A DNA stretch of 64,000 bases from Populus alba (GCF_005239225.2 NC_133284.1:711770-775769), one strand, 5' to 3'; numbered from the stretch's first letter, positions 26,574-38,984 are shown. The notes: generated from the letters alone by a model not told the origin. Translations and numbers: made by a program.

Positions 26574-27739
26574 GGATCAAGAGGAGCTAAGCAATGATAT
26601 TGCAGGCTGGTGTAGTTTGATCAGTTGGTTACAACAGATTGGCTGCAGTGAGAGCTGATTTGCTGTATTTGTAACTAAATCCAACTTGAAACCTAATGTA
26701 TTATAAGTGTTGTCGTCCTAAAAATAGAGATTGCAATAAAATCTCCATTATTTTGTGCACTGTTTGGGCTTGCATGGTTGTTTATCCTCCATTATGTTAA
26801 GACTTGAATTTAGCATCCTTAATTGTAGCCACTCGTCACACCCTCTCCCACTTTTTTGGAATTTGAAAAATGCAAGATTATCCAGTGTGCTATAAACCTT
26901 GCCTGTAATCATTGTATTAAAACTTGCATATGCTCAACAGCTTGACCTGGAATACGGAGGTTATAAACCGGTCTGGATTGAAAAAAAATATATATATGAA
27001 ACTTGCTAACCTGATAAAAAAAATAAAAACATTTATCGACCTGATTGATCAAGCCCGATCATTAACTCATCAGTTTTTTTAAAAAAAAAAAAATTGATCA
27101 AAACGATTTTATTTTGATTTTTATTTAAAAAAATAATTAAAATTGACCCTTTCAATTTATTGTGACCAGAGGCATGCCTCGAGTCTGGTTTTCTTTTCAA
27201 TTTTTTTTTAATGTAAATATAAGGGTCAGCTTGCACGTATCTCGACTAATTCTACGGGTTCTGAAATTAACGACCATATAAGTCTTTAGTAGCTGGCTCT
27301 AAGATTTGTGAAACTCAAACTAGTGATCTTTAGGGAATAACTTTTTATTTTTATTTTTATTTTTATTTTTTTGTTTTGGAGGTATATATGTTGCCTCATG
27401 TATTGCGCATGCAAATAAAAGAGTTGATATTTGCTGTGACAAGATTAGGTGCTAACATTCCAAAAGTATGTGATTCATGAATTTGAGCGGTGAATGATTT
27501 GTTAGAATTGTGTGATTTTGTTTTATTCTTTTAATTGACACTAGTAGAAAGAAGGGGGTATGAACAGTTGTAATTTGACTGTGATTAATAGTAAATTCTT
27601 TTGCGAAAGATATTTTAAACGTAATATGAATGAGATACTGGAGAAAACCATTATAGATGTCGGGGTAATGCTTGATGAGCTACTGATAATGACGTTACAG
27701 GTGGTGGCAGTGACAACGATAACTGTGGTTTTGTAGAGT
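26574..27739. other. Pectate lyase upstream region
   Basis: No gene seen. The part 26683-26755 has an inverted copy at 43991-44085. A (TTTTA) tract lies at about 27345-27372. From about 27380 on, the sequence is duplicated at 41890-42210 in unit 2. Confidence 0.5.
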
Positions 27740-27928
27740 TTATAGGGCAGTTTTCTTTTTGGATCTCGGAGGACCAAAAGATAAAGAAAGTGTAAGGTCA
27801 AAATCTTCTTCATCTTCACCTTCCAAATCTTGCTGGCTAATGATGTTGTTGCTGCTGCTGCTGCTGCTGTGCTTTCTCTTCGTGGAGATCTCTTGCTCAT
27901 TGGTTTCTAAATCTTGTCGGCTTTTCAT
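27740..27928 (-). CDS. Small acidic protein with EAR-type repression motif, copy 1
   Basis: 62 residues beginning MKSRQDLETNEQEISTKRKH, then a serine run encoded by a CTG-repeat tract, an acidic stretch (EGEDEEDFD) and DLTLSLSFGP. The LxLxL core is the EAR motif used by plant transcriptional repressors to contact TOPLESS-type corepressors. No DNA-binding domain is present, so it could be a small corepressor adaptor or the first exon of a longer gene. A GT donor was not identified before the stop. The reading frame is conserved in copy 2 (42213-42443) with one three-base difference in the serine tract, which supports coding. Function is inferred from the motif only. Confidence 0.6.
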   Translation of the reverse strand: MKSRQDLETNEQEISTKRKHSSSSSSNNIISQQDLEGEDEEDFDLTLSLSFGPPRSKKKTAL

Positions 27929-29265
27929 GGTGTGAGTAAAAGAGGGAGAGAGGAAAACGAGAGAGATGGATTTTTAAAGGACAATAAAAATTGGAGATAT
28001 AGTTATGGAAGCAGAATATATAAGATAAAAAAGAGACTAGTGGTCATCTTTCTCTGTGTTTGTTATGCTGTTCTTCCCCTACCGGCCGGTCACCTTTTTT
28101 ACTGGGTCTTTTTCACTCTGTCTCAGCAAGTCTTTAATTTAATAAAATCAAAGTTTGAAGAAGATTTGAAAATTTATTTCACATCTTTTATCTGAATTAC
28201 AAAACATCAATTTTAACCCCATCAATTCCACAATTCCCTTCAAGCACATGTGAGCTATATCATTTGCAATGTGCTTTATAAAAAATCACATTTCAAACCA
28301 CATCTAATTTAATTCCATTTTCATGCACTTCACAAATTAATAATTTTACATCTAAATCATCTTTTTCTGCATCATTTTTGTTGAATTTTGATGGTTCATT
28401 CCAATCCGCAAAGGAATTTGGATAATCAAAACTTTCAATTTTAATATTATATTCATTATGGTCAAGAAGTTATTTTTCCTACTCATAATCTCTTAGACTC
28501 CTCACCAATGATGGGTTAATTTTACAATCCATTTTCATATGTATCAGTTTTTCTTCTACACAAGCTCATCTTATTTTGCCACCTCTTATAGCCATGTTTA
28601 TTCCAATACACAGCAAGTAAATAAATTTCAAGATAATTGAATTTTAATATCAATGGACAGAAATAAAAATACAAACAAGAAAATAATAAGTTAAAAAGAT
28701 AAAATTAAAGTTGAATATGGTTATCATATAAAATCCTAATTTATAATTTTATTTTTAGAATAAAAGTATAATCTGTTATTCTAAAATATAAGGTAAACAA
28801 CCTTATATATACCAGTTCTAAATTGAAAAAAATCTCAATTAATAATTATTAAGTTGTTTTAGGGATACCTAAACTAAAAAGAAAAAAAAATAGCAATCTT
28901 AATATTGTTTGATTTTCTAAAAATAAATAGAAAAAAAATAATCATGAAGTAAAAAAGATTCCTAAACTAAATAAGAAATAATAATAATAATTAAAAAAAT
29001 AATATTTTTTCCCTAAAATTCCTCCAAGCTCTATAAACCATAAAAACTGGTCTAGACATATCTTATAGCTAACTGGATTCTTCAGAACTATCACACCAAT
29101 TTTTTAGAGCATCAAAGTAGAAATGAAGTAGGGTTAAGTTATTAATTTTATTTATAAAAAAAAATTATCATGTGAATTTTTTTCAAATTCTAAAAAATGG
29201 TAAGCAGATGTGATATTAGTATGACAACACTTACTTAATATATGCAAGGAAATTGCTTGGAAGTA
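27929..29265. other. AT-rich region upstream of the EAR gene
   Basis: The plus strand holds only short frames. The whole stretch to about 29160 is duplicated at 42445-43950, with many small differences and one inserted piece near 42715-42840. A 'taccggccggtca' palindrome at about 28080 is kept in both copies. I see no gene. Confidence 0.5.
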
Positions 29266-29351
29266 AAGTAAAGTGGGTTTTTCTCACCTAAAAAAGGAGA
29301 GAGGATGTCATGCCACTATCCACTGGCATCCTTATGGCCGCCGAGTAAAAT

Positions 29352-29422
29352 GCGTCTGCCGGGAGTCGAACCCGGGTCTATTGCTTGGAAGGCAATTATC
29401 CTAACCGTTGGACTACAAACGC
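29352..29422 (-). tRNA. trnG-UCC: tRNA-Gly (UCC), copy 1
   Basis: The minus strand gives a 71-base cloverleaf: acceptor GCGTTTG pairing with CAGACGC, D-arm with TAGTCCAACGGTTAGGAT (A box), anticodon stem-loop TTGCCTTCCAAGCAA with anticodon TCC, and T-arm CCGGGTTCGACTCCCGG (B box). CCA is not encoded, as usual in nuclear genes. The fifth acceptor pair is U-G, while copy 2 has U-A there. A TTTT terminator-like run on the minus strand is not obvious immediately downstream. Confidence 0.95.
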
Positions 29423-30441
29423 TTTTGTTGACTGATCACTGTGTTTGACATTTTCAACTCTGTTTCTGTCGCTTGTATTAAAGAAAAGAGTAAAGTTGTC
29501 ATTTTAAAAAATAATAAATAATTAAAAACAGATCCTTAACGATAGTCTGTCGGGTCAACTCTCAATTTGATCTGTCAAGAAATCCAATTTTAGGTCAGAT
29601 TATAAAATTAATCTATTGGTTTGATTACTATGATTTTTTAAATTTGACGGGGGCAAAAAAAAAAAAAAAAACAGAGAGGCTCATATAAGATGAGGCACCC
29701 TCTTCCTCTTTAGAATCTAGATTTTCCAAAACTTGTAGTTCATATTATTGATGCGATTTATCTTTATTTATTTTTGTGTTTTAAAAGTGTTTTAAAAAAA
29801 TTAATTTTTTTTTTTATTAAGTTTAAATTAATATGCTTTTAATGTTTTCAAATCATTTTAATGTGCTGATGTCAAAAATAATTTTTTAAAAAATAAAAAA
29901 ACATCATTAGCATATATATTTTGATACAAAAAGTTATTTGAAAAACAATTACAACCACACTGCCAAACAAACTATTAATATATGCAAGGAAATTTTATAG
30001 CTGGAAGATAGATATTATGGAGATGTAAATTTTCTGTTATTATGGAGGTAGCTAGCTAGTTTCATTACTTCTATTCGAACCTAACCTACTGTCTGAGAAT
30101 AGTTTTCTGAAGCTGCAAGATGTGTTCAACATTTCTGGTATGTACAACGGAATGAGCAGGCATGTGTAATTTCCTCGGTTATTGGAAGACGTCATTTCCA
30201 GTTTCTATCTTTAAACACTAACCAAACGCAACCTTATAGCATGGAAAGTAACATGCATACACATTTTCAGTTGAAAATTAATCTACTCATGCTCGCTGTC
30301 TGAAATAGTGTCTTGCATTGCAAGTTAATTCGGTCTTCGATAAGAAAATCTAGGAATCAAAAGCTTTGACACATTCCACTAAAAAGAGTCCTTAGAGCAC
30401 AATACTAGCAATTTCTTCTGGTTCGAAAGAAAATACCATTG
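29423..30441. other. Flank between tRNA-Gly copy 1 and membrane-protein copy B
   Basis: Non-coding and closely matched by 50109-51073 of unit 3. It contains an AT-rich MITE-like piece (about 29750-29960) whose inner part pairs with itself only weakly. Confidence 0.5.
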
Positions 30442-31834
30442 CTAAGAACTCTCATCAATGGATCTCTTGTCGACTAATAATTTGGAAATCACCACGCATA
30501 ATAAGAAAATGAGAGGCAGAAGATACATCTTAATTGGATTATCTTTCCCCTGACGAGTATATATATACTCCACAGTCGAATAAAAACATTGCCACACAGC
30601 ACCAGCCAATCCAAAATACTCAACAATAGTGCCAACAGGCTTTCTAGCTGCGGAAGTGGAAGTTGATCGGGGATGAAAAAGTGGCAATGGGCTCATGATT
30701 GCCCGTTTAATTCTTTCCTTTACAGCCATGTGAATGAGTTCAACGGCAGCAAGAAGCAAAGCTACAAATGCCAAGACCATGCCAATTAATGCATAACCCA
30801 TCTGGTCAAAAACCGCAGATGCAATCTCTAGGATTAAGTTTGTCACCGGCAAAGTCCATCCTGATATTTCCTGTACAAGAAAGTGGTTAGTTGTAAACAA
30901 GGCAGTTAAGAAAATCTCACCAATTCTCAAAAGCGTTGTTTCCATAGTTCTTACTCTAGGACGTGAACTTTCTCCAGCATCCAGCAGCTGTTCTGCCTCT
31001 ACATTATAGACCACATGCTGTGCAATTCACAATGACACAAGGTAAGATAATTGATAATACACAAAACAATACAATTATGCCTGGCAGAGACTCATAATGT
31101 GAGATTATCCCATCTACACTATATATATCACCTGGTTCACATCATTATCATTCATCGAGTCGTCTTGGCTAGGGACAGATGGAGCACCATTTTCAACACG
31201 ATTATCTGCAAAGTTGGCCAAATATCCATAAATAGGTTGTGATATCAACCTTAGAAGAATTATTTTAAAAAGAAGACAGACAAAAAAGAATTCCATGTGT
31301 TTAGATATATAATTTGCTTTCATGCATGATTTATTTTAAATATTAAAAAATAATATAAATTATATATTAAATCTCACTTAATACTTAATTTTTTTTATTA
31401 AACTAGTTCTTTAATATAATATTAAAGTCTTAATAGCAACATACCATTTGCTTGTAAGTCTGGAGGAGGCTGCTGCGTGTTCCGCGAAGCTAAGTAAGGT
31501 AGTAACTGCATTATCAAAACACATTAAATATTTTTCATGGAAGTTGTGGTGGGGATTGGAAAATTCTTAAAATCAAGAGTTTCAAAAGAAATAAAGTATA
31601 GACCTTCTCCATTAAAATTTTATTTGCAATTAATTGTTGAAGAGACTGGTCATTCCACGAACGAAACTCAGGAAACTGCATGCATCATCAAAACATCAAA
31701 TATTTTTCATGGAAGTCGTGGTGAAAATTTGAAAATTCTGAAAATCAAAAGTTTTTCAAAAGAATAAGAGCATAGACCTCCTCCCTTAGAAATTCTGGAA
31801 CAGTCTGGTTATTCCCCGAAGCTAACTCAAGCAA
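30442..31834 (-). CDS. Four-helix membrane protein gene, copy B (3' exons, intact)
   Basis: Family not recognised. Exons on the minus strand: 31778-31834 (57), 31604-31675 (72), 31445-31505 (61), 31132-31205 (74) and 30442-31017 (576 with stop). The phases fit: 57 and 72 are in phase 0, 61 leaves one base, and 74 starts with two bases to complete an Asp codon. The small exons encode related repeats (LLELASGNNQTVPEFL, FPEFRSWNDQSLQQL, LLPYLASRNTQQPPP). The linker is SQDDSMNDNDVNQ. The last exon encodes GESSRPRVRTMETT, four hydrophobic segments, and the end DKRSIDESS. There are no stops. Relative to copies A and C it has its own cytoplasm-sized loop between helices 2 and 3 (MSPLPLFHPRSTSTS). 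The 5' end of the gene is uncertain; the cassettes at 32158-35657 may belong to it. Confidence 0.7.
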
Positions 31835-32157
31835 CTGCATTATCAAAACATTAAATATTTTTCATGTAAGTATGGTGGAAATCGGGAAATGCTGAAAATC
31901 AAAAGTTTAAGATAAGTGAAGGTTACATAAAAAAAAACCATCTCAATTTAAAATTTTAATAAATTCAAAATATAATTTATATTATTTTTTTAATATCTTT
32001 TTGCAAGTAAATATTATTTATTTAATTTTATTAATTAAAATAAAAATATTATGATTCGAACTCATAATTATTTAATTATTATAATTTTAATATCATATTA
32101 AAAAAATTATATCAATTAAAAAATTTTAATTATTTAAATAAAATTATTAAATAATTT

Positions 32158-32482
32158 TTAGACACGAATTGAAGGTACTTTTTCCAGCTGGCGCAAATCT
32201 TTATCGCTCAAGGTAACTGACTTCATGTTGAAGATATGGGAAGAAAATGCGGCAATACTGTCGTGAATCTTATCTGCAAAATTGATCATAATTTAGTTAG
32301 TGTGAACTTTTAAGGCTTTTGTAATGCTTTCGTAGTATATTGAGTTTGCTAACATTTCTAAAGAAAAAGTAGCTAACATATATACCATGTGCTTGATTGA
32401 AGAAAGTCCGAACGAATTGTGGAAGAATCTCCAAGCTCGACAGATCTATATCGGACAACTGCTTGGTCCAGGGGCGAACCGG
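32158..32482 (-). CDS. Upstream exon pair of copy B, leucine-rich-like
   Basis: Exon 32386-32482 (97 bases) ends with one base of a codon, and exon 32158-32273 starts with two, so they join in frame. Their products are internally alike: LSDIDLSSLEILPQF and TLSDKDLRQLEKVPSI, spaced like leucine-rich repeats. The second exon reaches a TAA at 32158-32160 unless it is spliced at the GT in CGTGTC just before. With splicing there, the phase would not fit the next exon at 31834. So this may be the end of a separate short transcript. Copy C has the same pair (53690-53795 and 53461-53577). Confidence 0.45.
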
Positions 32483-32869
32483 CTGCAAGAAAATTGTTTT
32501 TTCAGCTCCTCTCTTAACAATATTTATAATTTAAACCAAAATAATAAAACAATCGAAATCTTGTCTCTCTTTAATTTTATTTTCCGACCCGCCCCTGACG
32601 GCATGCATCATCAAACATTAATTCCATGAGTGTCGAGGAAGGGTTATATCTTGTATCATGTGACTTGAAGGAAATATTAATGGCCAAACTATTGTGTTTC
32701 ACTATCCCATTAAGAACACGTTAAGAATTCAAGACTCTGATTCTTGGGCCTCCTGGCATATAAAATATCAATAACATCACATATAAGAAGGAATTAATTG
32801 AAAAAGAATTTGACTGAAAGTATGCAATAACTCTGATGAGAGATGCTGATATTGTTGTGTTTTTTGCAG

Positions 32870-32996
32870 GTTCGATCCATTAATGACAACCAGCAGCCTG
32901 TTAGGCACCAACGAATAATAGGAAAGTTGAAGAGTTTCTTCAGTATGCTAGGATCTAAGATTGATGCCAATACCACAAACCAGAAATGCATATTAG
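32870..32996 (+). other. Possible plus-strand exon, 127 bases, repeated in all units
   Basis: A pyrimidine-rich 3' splice site (gttttttgcag) precedes and a GT donor (ttag|gtatc) follows. The frame is open (VRSINDNQQPVRHQR, then KLKSFFSMLGSKIDAN). The minus strand is also open and hydrophobic. Near-identical copies at 52960-53075 and 54140-54265, and a partial copy at 7658-7755. No family recognised. Confidence 0.4.
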
Positions 32997-33802
32997 GTAT
33001 CATGTAACTCAAAGTAATTGTTAATATTACAATAATAAAAAAAGTTATAATGTTATTTAAAAACTATGGTGGTAAAATTGAATTTTAATTTAAATATTAT
33101 TTTATTTATAGTAAATCATAATGAAGAAAAAAAAACTGAAAAAAAAAAAAAAAAAAACTGAATGGCTATAGAAAAAGACTAGGCATCTCGGCGTGCAATA
33201 CCTGATCTTCTTCTTCTTGTTTTCTTTATTTTTTTAAGAGCAAATAACATATCATTCATTTTATATACACGTGTAAACAAATCACACCATGTTATTTACC
33301 AGTTAAGATTTTAACCATCCCAGGTGGCCAGAAAATTATGATTTTAGTTTTTAAAATTCAAAATTTTATTCTTTTAATTTTTCTTTCACTTGAAAACACC
33401 AAATAAACATCTTAATAACCTTATTAAATTCATTTTTAATATTAAAATACTAATTAATTGATCAGAAATATCTAAAATTACATCAAATGATTTACCGAAC
33501 CGATCCAGGTTTCGTAACAGTTGTTTTTATAATATAAATTTAAATTTTATTTAATTAAATTAGCCTCTATTTCAATATTAAAATTGTACCAAAGATCTTA
33601 AGAATCTGTAAAAGAAAAGAAAATTTTAACATATAAAATATCAATAGCGTCACGTATAAGAATGAAATTGAAAGAGAATTTGACTAAAAGAACAGTAATG
33701 CACAGTAATTTTAGTTGGTGTGAACTCTTAAAGCCGTAATGCTTTCTCGTAGTATATTGAGTTTATTAACATTTCTAAAGAAAAAGTAGCTAACATACAT
33801 AC

Positions 33803-33853
33803 CGTGTGCTGGACATGAGAAAGATCCAACTGTTTGAAACGAGAAAGATCCAA
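33803..33853 (-). CDS. Micro-exon cassette B1, 51 bases
   Basis: Acceptor 'gatgatgcag' and donor 'gtatgtatg' enclose LDLSRFKQLDLSHVQHT in phase 0. The exon itself contains a repeated 13-base piece (ttggatctttctc), suggesting internal duplication. The intron on both sides is nearly identical to that of cassettes B2 and B3. Confidence 0.5.
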
Positions 33854-34738
33854 CTGCATCATCAAAAATTAATTCCATATGTGTCAAGGAAGGGTTATTT
33901 TGTATTATGTAACTTGAAGGGAAATGGCCAAACTATTGTGTTTCGCTATCCCATAAGAACACATTAAGAATTTAAGACTCTAATTCTTGGGTTTATGCGT
34001 GTACATATGTGTGTGTTTTGAGTTGAATTAATTAGTAAATCATAATGAAGAAAAAAAATAAAAATAAAAAACTGAAGAGCTTTAGAAAGAGGCTGGCATC
34101 TCGGCCTTCATGTTAAGATTTACTAGTTAAGATTTTAACAATCCCGAGTGTCTAGAAAATTAGGATCCTAGTTTTTAAAGTTTTAAAATTTACTTTTTTA
34201 ATTTTTCTCACTTGAAAATACTAAATAAACATCTTAATAACCTCATTAAATCCATTTTTAATATTAAAACACTCATTAATAAATCAGAAATATCTAAAAT
34301 CACACCAAACAATCTACCGAACCGATTCAGGTTTCATAATGGTTATTTTTTGTAATACAAGTTTAAATTTTATTTCATTATATTAACCTCTATTTCAATT
34401 TTAAAATTGTACCAAAGATCTTAAGAATGTGCAAAAGAAAAGAAAATTTTAACATATAAAATATCAATAGCATCACGTATAAGAATGAAATTGAAAGAGA
34501 ATTTGACTAAAAGAATAGTAATGCATAGTAATTTTAGTTGGTGTGAACTATTAAGTCTTTTTTTTTTTTGTTAATAGTCAAAATTTTATTAAGAAAAAGG
34601 CTACAAAGATAATAGCATAACATACATTAGATGAACAAACAAGCAGAGGAAAGGAAACTATTAAGCCTTTGGTAATGCTTTCTCGTAGTATATTGAGTTT
34701 GTTAACATTTCTAAAGAAAAAGCAGCTAACATACATAC

Positions 34739-34810
34739 CTTGTGCTTGACATGAGATAGATGCAATGATACAAGTGACGGTAAGTGGTTCAAGCTCGACT
34801 GATACCACAC
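34739..34810 (-). CDS. Micro-exon cassette B2, 72 bases
   Basis: Phase 0 reading is VWYQSSLNHLPSLVSLHLSH, with leucine-rich-repeat spacing, between 'gatgatgcag' and 'gtatgtatg'. A 70-base foreign piece (about 34558-34650, poly-T plus 'gttaatagtcaaaattttat') interrupts the downstream intron. Confidence 0.5.
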
Positions 34811-35585
34811 CTGCATCATCAAAAATTAATTCCATGCGTGTCAAGGAAGGGTTATTTTGTATTATGTAACTTGAAGGGAAATGGCCAAACTATTGTGTTT
34901 CGCTATCCCATAAGAACACATTAAGAATTTAAGACTCTAATTCTTGGGTTTATGCGTGTACATATGTGTGTGTTTTGAGTTGAATTAATTAGTAAATCAT
35001 AATGAAGAAAAAAAATAAAAATAAAAAACTGAAGAGCTTTAGAAAGAGGCTGGCATCTCGGCCTTCATGTTAAGATTTACTAGTTAAGATTTTAACAATC
35101 CCGAGTGTCTAGAAAATTAGGATCCTAGTTTTTAAAGTTTTAAAATTTACTTTTTTAATTTTTCTCACTTGAAAATACTAAATAAACATCTTAATAACCT
35201 TATTAAATCCATTTTTAATATTAAAACACTCATTAATAAATCAGAAATATCTAAAATCACACCAAATGATCTACCAAACTGATTCAGGTTTCGTAATGGT
35301 TATTTTTTGTAATACAAGTTTAAATCTTATTTCATTAAATTAGCCTCTATTTCAATTTTAAAATTGTACCAAAGATCTTAAGAATGTGCAAAAGAAAAGA
35401 AAATTTTAACATATAAAATATCAATAGCATCACGTATAAGAATGAAATTGAAAGAGAATTTGACTAGAAGAATAGTAATGCATAGTAATTTTAGTTGGCG
35501 TGAACTATTAAGCCTTTGGTAATGCTTTCTCGTAGTATATTGAGTTTGTTAACATTTCTAAAGAAAAAGTAGCTAACATACATAC

Positions 35586-35657
35586 CTTGTGCTTGACATG
35601 AGAAAGATTCAATGATACAAGTGACTGGAAGTGGTTCAAGCTCGACGGATACCACAC
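35586..35657 (-). CDS. Micro-exon cassette B3, 72 bases
   Basis: Phase 0 reading is VWYPSSLNHFQSLVSLNLSH, a close sister of B2 with several amino-acid changes in a short exon, while the flanking introns (about 35050-35585 and 35660-35830) are almost unchanged from B2. This is the most recent duplication in the array. Confidence 0.5.
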
Positions 35658-36340
35658 CTGCATCATCAAAAATTAATTCCATGCGTGTCAAGGAAGGGTT
35701 ATTTTGTATTATGTAACTTGAAGGGAAATGGCCAAACTATTGTGTTTCGCTATCCCATAAGAACACATTAAGAATTTAAGACTCTAATTCTTGGGTTTAT
35801 GCGTGTACATATGTGTGTGTTTTGAGTTGAATTAATTACCGCGGTAGGCTTTTTAAATTATTTTTATTTGAAAAAAATATTAAAGTGATAATTTTTTTAA
35901 TGTTTTTTTGATATTTCAAAACGATGATATTAAGAATAAAAAAATAAAAAAATATTAATTTAATGTATTTTTAATTAAAAAATATTGTAAAAAATAAATA
36001 ATCATGATTTTTTATTATTATTATTATTTTTTAGATTAACGTGGTTCTCCGGTCCAGTTTACGCGCACCTTGCCTGAAGTTAACAATCATGTAAGCCTCC
36101 AATAGCCATTATATGAGCAACCTAGAGTTTGAACTTGAAACCACAAATAAAGTAAATCTATTGGTCCCAAGTTTTTTACAACTAAAACACCATCTAGATA
36201 GTTTCATGTAGTGATTTTTTTGTTAAAGAAAAGGTATAGAAAACAACTGTGAAGCAAAAACATGGATCTGAAACCACATATTTGAAAATTGTTAGTAAAG
36301 TACTAAACTAAGACGATCACCTGGAGAGATGATAACGTTA

Positions 36341-36690
36341 ATGATTGATCGAGGACAGGGAAGGGTTGCTCAGGTGCACGTCGACGACGTAGTCCAAGCG
36401 TCTGAACAGCTCCATCTTTCTCTGGTTCCGTTGCCTCCAATTTCACTTCTTCCTCTTCTATTTCCATGACCACCACTCTTTTTGCTTCCTCCGCGTATCA
36501 GTACGTACTGATGTCAGTGCCAAAAGTAATCACAACCACAAGAGTAGGATTCACCCTTCCCTTCTGTTTACACTCTGTAATTGAAAATCTGTTCCCTGGT
36601 TTGATATCTAGCAGATTCCTTGGGAAAACAAATGAAAAAAGCTGTTACTTGTTTCTCCTTTTGAAGTCGATGAAGATCTAAATCAGTAAT
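36341..36690. other. Block homologous to the 9857-10165 frame, copy B
   Basis: The plus strand opens MIDRGQGRVAQVHVDDVVQA but stops at a TGA near 36468, since the spacing before MTTTLF differs from copy A. The second frame (MTTTLFASSAYQYVLMS) continues. The minus strand has an open frame starting MEIEEEEVKLEATEPEKDG. It may be a first exon or bidirectional promoter; undecided. Confidence 0.35.
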
Positions 36691-36699
36691 TGCTAGTTA

Positions 36700-37560
36700 C
36701 TAGTAACCTAGCCAGAACTCACATTGAAACTTCTTGAGGGCTTCATCTCCGCGTTAATTCACTGTTTCTTGCAAGATTGACTTTGTATCATTGTTATAAT
36801 AATGCTCTGTCTCTCTTTCTTTCTTTACTGTTAATTTTTGGGATGGCCAATTACAACTTACAAGTGAAAGAGAGCATTGAAAGCAACAAAGGTAAAGATA
36901 CAACATGTGCAGGTGTGTTATTTTGTTTTATTTGAAGGGATGACTCATAAATAATTAAATATTCTGTATTTGTACGGGTTAATCCGGGTTAACCCGGGTT
37001 GACTCATAAAACTCGAGACCCGATCTCTTAACCGGATTAATTTTTGGATTGGGTTTTATAACTATGATTCAAACATCGGGAGTGTAGTTATATATATATA
37101 TATATTATTATTATTATTATTTTTTGAAAATGTATTAAAATTATATTGTTTTTATTTTTAAAATTTAATTTTTAAAAATCAAGCATCAAAACTATCTAAA
37201 AACATATAAAAATTTTAATTTTTAATAAAATAAATAAATTTTTTTTATTCAATTACAAACCATGTAAATGCATTCAAACTCGTGGGTCAACCCACAACCC
37301 AAGCTTTGGGTGAGGTCTATGTCAGAACTAATTTTATCATGAATATAGTCGCCCTCTCTTCATACTAGTACTTTTTACAGAATGATCAAGTTAGCTGGGT
37401 AATGATTAAGTTTTTTGTTGTGTTGAGTTTCCCTTCTATTTGGAAGATGGTCATGTGAGGATGGTCTATTTATTTATGTTAGATTAAACCCAAATCCATC
37501 AAGTTTCGATTAAACACTTCCATCACAGTGGTCGTCGTCGTGGTTCGATTGAGTTGATTA
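36700..37560. other. Intergenic, with first unit of a local tandem duplication
   Basis: No gene seen. 37255-37560 ('accatgtaaatgcattc' to 'ggttcgattgagttg') is repeated with changes at 38125-38425. A (TA) and (TTA) microsatellite lies at 37090-37125. Confidence 0.5.
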
Positions 37561-38015
37561 CCCTTCCCTTCTGTTTACTCTCTGTAATTGAAAATCTGTT
37601 ACCTGGTTTGATATCTAGGAGATTCCTTGGGAAAACAAATGAAAAGAGCTGTTACTTGTTTCTCCTTATGAAGTCGATGAAGATCTAAATCAGTAATTGC
37701 TAGCTAGTAACCTAGCCAGAAGTCACATGGAAACTTCTTAAGGGCTTCATCTCCGCGTTAATTCACTGTTTCTTGCAAGATTGCCTTTGTATCATTGTCA
37801 TAAAGTGAGAGAAAAAAAAGTAGGATTTGATTCAAACAGTGTTATAATAAAGACAATGAATAGAGCACCAATACTTAATAAAAGGGAGGGGAATTTTTTG
37901 AATACCCAACTTCCTCTCCGTTTCCTTCCCTTCCCTACATGTCGGTTCGCAATGATAACAGGGGCAGTAGGATCCTCCCATCATCCTTTTTTTGGTGAAA
38001 ATAATTAATTAGCGT

Positions 38016-38103
38016 ATATCCATCATCATCTACCAGCCTTTGAACCCTTGATTTGTGGGATGTGAATGACAGACACAAGCCACTGAGCTACGAGGGCGGC
38101 TGG
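38016..38103 (-). mobile_element. tRNA-derived SINE fragment
   Basis: The minus strand reads GTAGCTCAGTGG (A box) and, about 35 bases on, GGGTTCAAAGG (B box), the internal promoter of a tRNA-derived SINE. The flanks 'tcctcccatcatcctt' at 37974-37989 and 38103-38118 may be target duplications or a sign of recombination at the junction of the local duplication. The exact borders are uncertain. Confidence 0.5.
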
Positions 38104-38429
38104 TCCTCCCATCATCCTTTCCTTTCAAACCATGTGAATGCGTTCAAACTTGGGTTGACCCACAACCCAAGCTTTGGGTGAGGTCTATTTCAAGAACTAA
38201 TTTTATCATTAATAAAGTCGCCCTCTCTTCGTACTTGTACTTTTTACAGAATGATCAAGTTAGCTGGGTAATGATTAAGTTTTTTGTTGTGTTGAGTTTC
38301 CCTTCTATTTGGAAGATGGTCATGTGAGGATGGTCTATTTATTTATGTTAGATTAAATCCAAATCCATCAAGTTTCGATTAAACACTTCCATCATAGTCG
38401 TCGTCGTCGTGGTTCGATTGAGTTGAAAT

Positions 38430-38852
38430 CTTGTAGCCACACTAACAACACGAGGCTCTATAATCTGATCACTGTAGATCGAATGGTACTTTTGTTGGTG
38501 AACAGTAGCAACTATTTTGTGGTGGGATGTTTATAGAATCTCTTATAATCTTGTTTTGTTGCCGGGAAATTATTACATCTCTAATCCTATTTAAACAGAA
38601 CAGTTGCAGCCCATTGTTTACAGTGGGAATTTTGGAGGTTTCGTAAGAACCACCTTGTCTCTGTTTGTGATTGATTTGGGTTTCCCAAATCAATCTACCA
38701 TTTCTCTCAACACCGTATGCTTTGGAGAGGATAACAAGTATCTCTTAGTTCTTCCTTGTAAGGTTATCGTAATCATTCTCCTCCATTGGTCCAAGAGCAA
38801 GGATGACCATATCGGCAACTATAAGATATATATTCATGCTGGTGTTCAATAG
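38430..38852 (+). other. Conserved block with open frame, function unknown
   Basis: An 82-residue frame (38604-38852; MQPIVYSGNFGG, then VCFGEDNKYLLVLPC) is open. The first 60 bases match 11580-11640 of unit 1, where the frame is broken. The downstream part has no counterpart in the window. No family recognised; it may be a remnant of a larger gene. Confidence 0.3.
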
Positions 38853-38984
38853 CCTGATGAAGGTGGATTTATACCGGCCAACGGCTAGCCTTGTCAAGCT
38901 GCAAGCCCCCCTTCCTCTTCGATTTTGTAATAGAACCTTGCACTAGCAATTTAATCTTTCATAAACGCTCTCCAATTGTCGTTG

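Larger units (their letters stand above)
33860..35840. repeat. Direct tandem repeat of the cassette, unit about 850-960 bases
   Basis: The stretch 33870-34830 is repeated at 34830-35680, with the B2 unit longer by one insertion at about 34558-34650. Sequence identity by eye is high over 'gaagggaaatggccaaact' through 'aagaatgaaattgaaagaga'. Confidence 0.8.
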
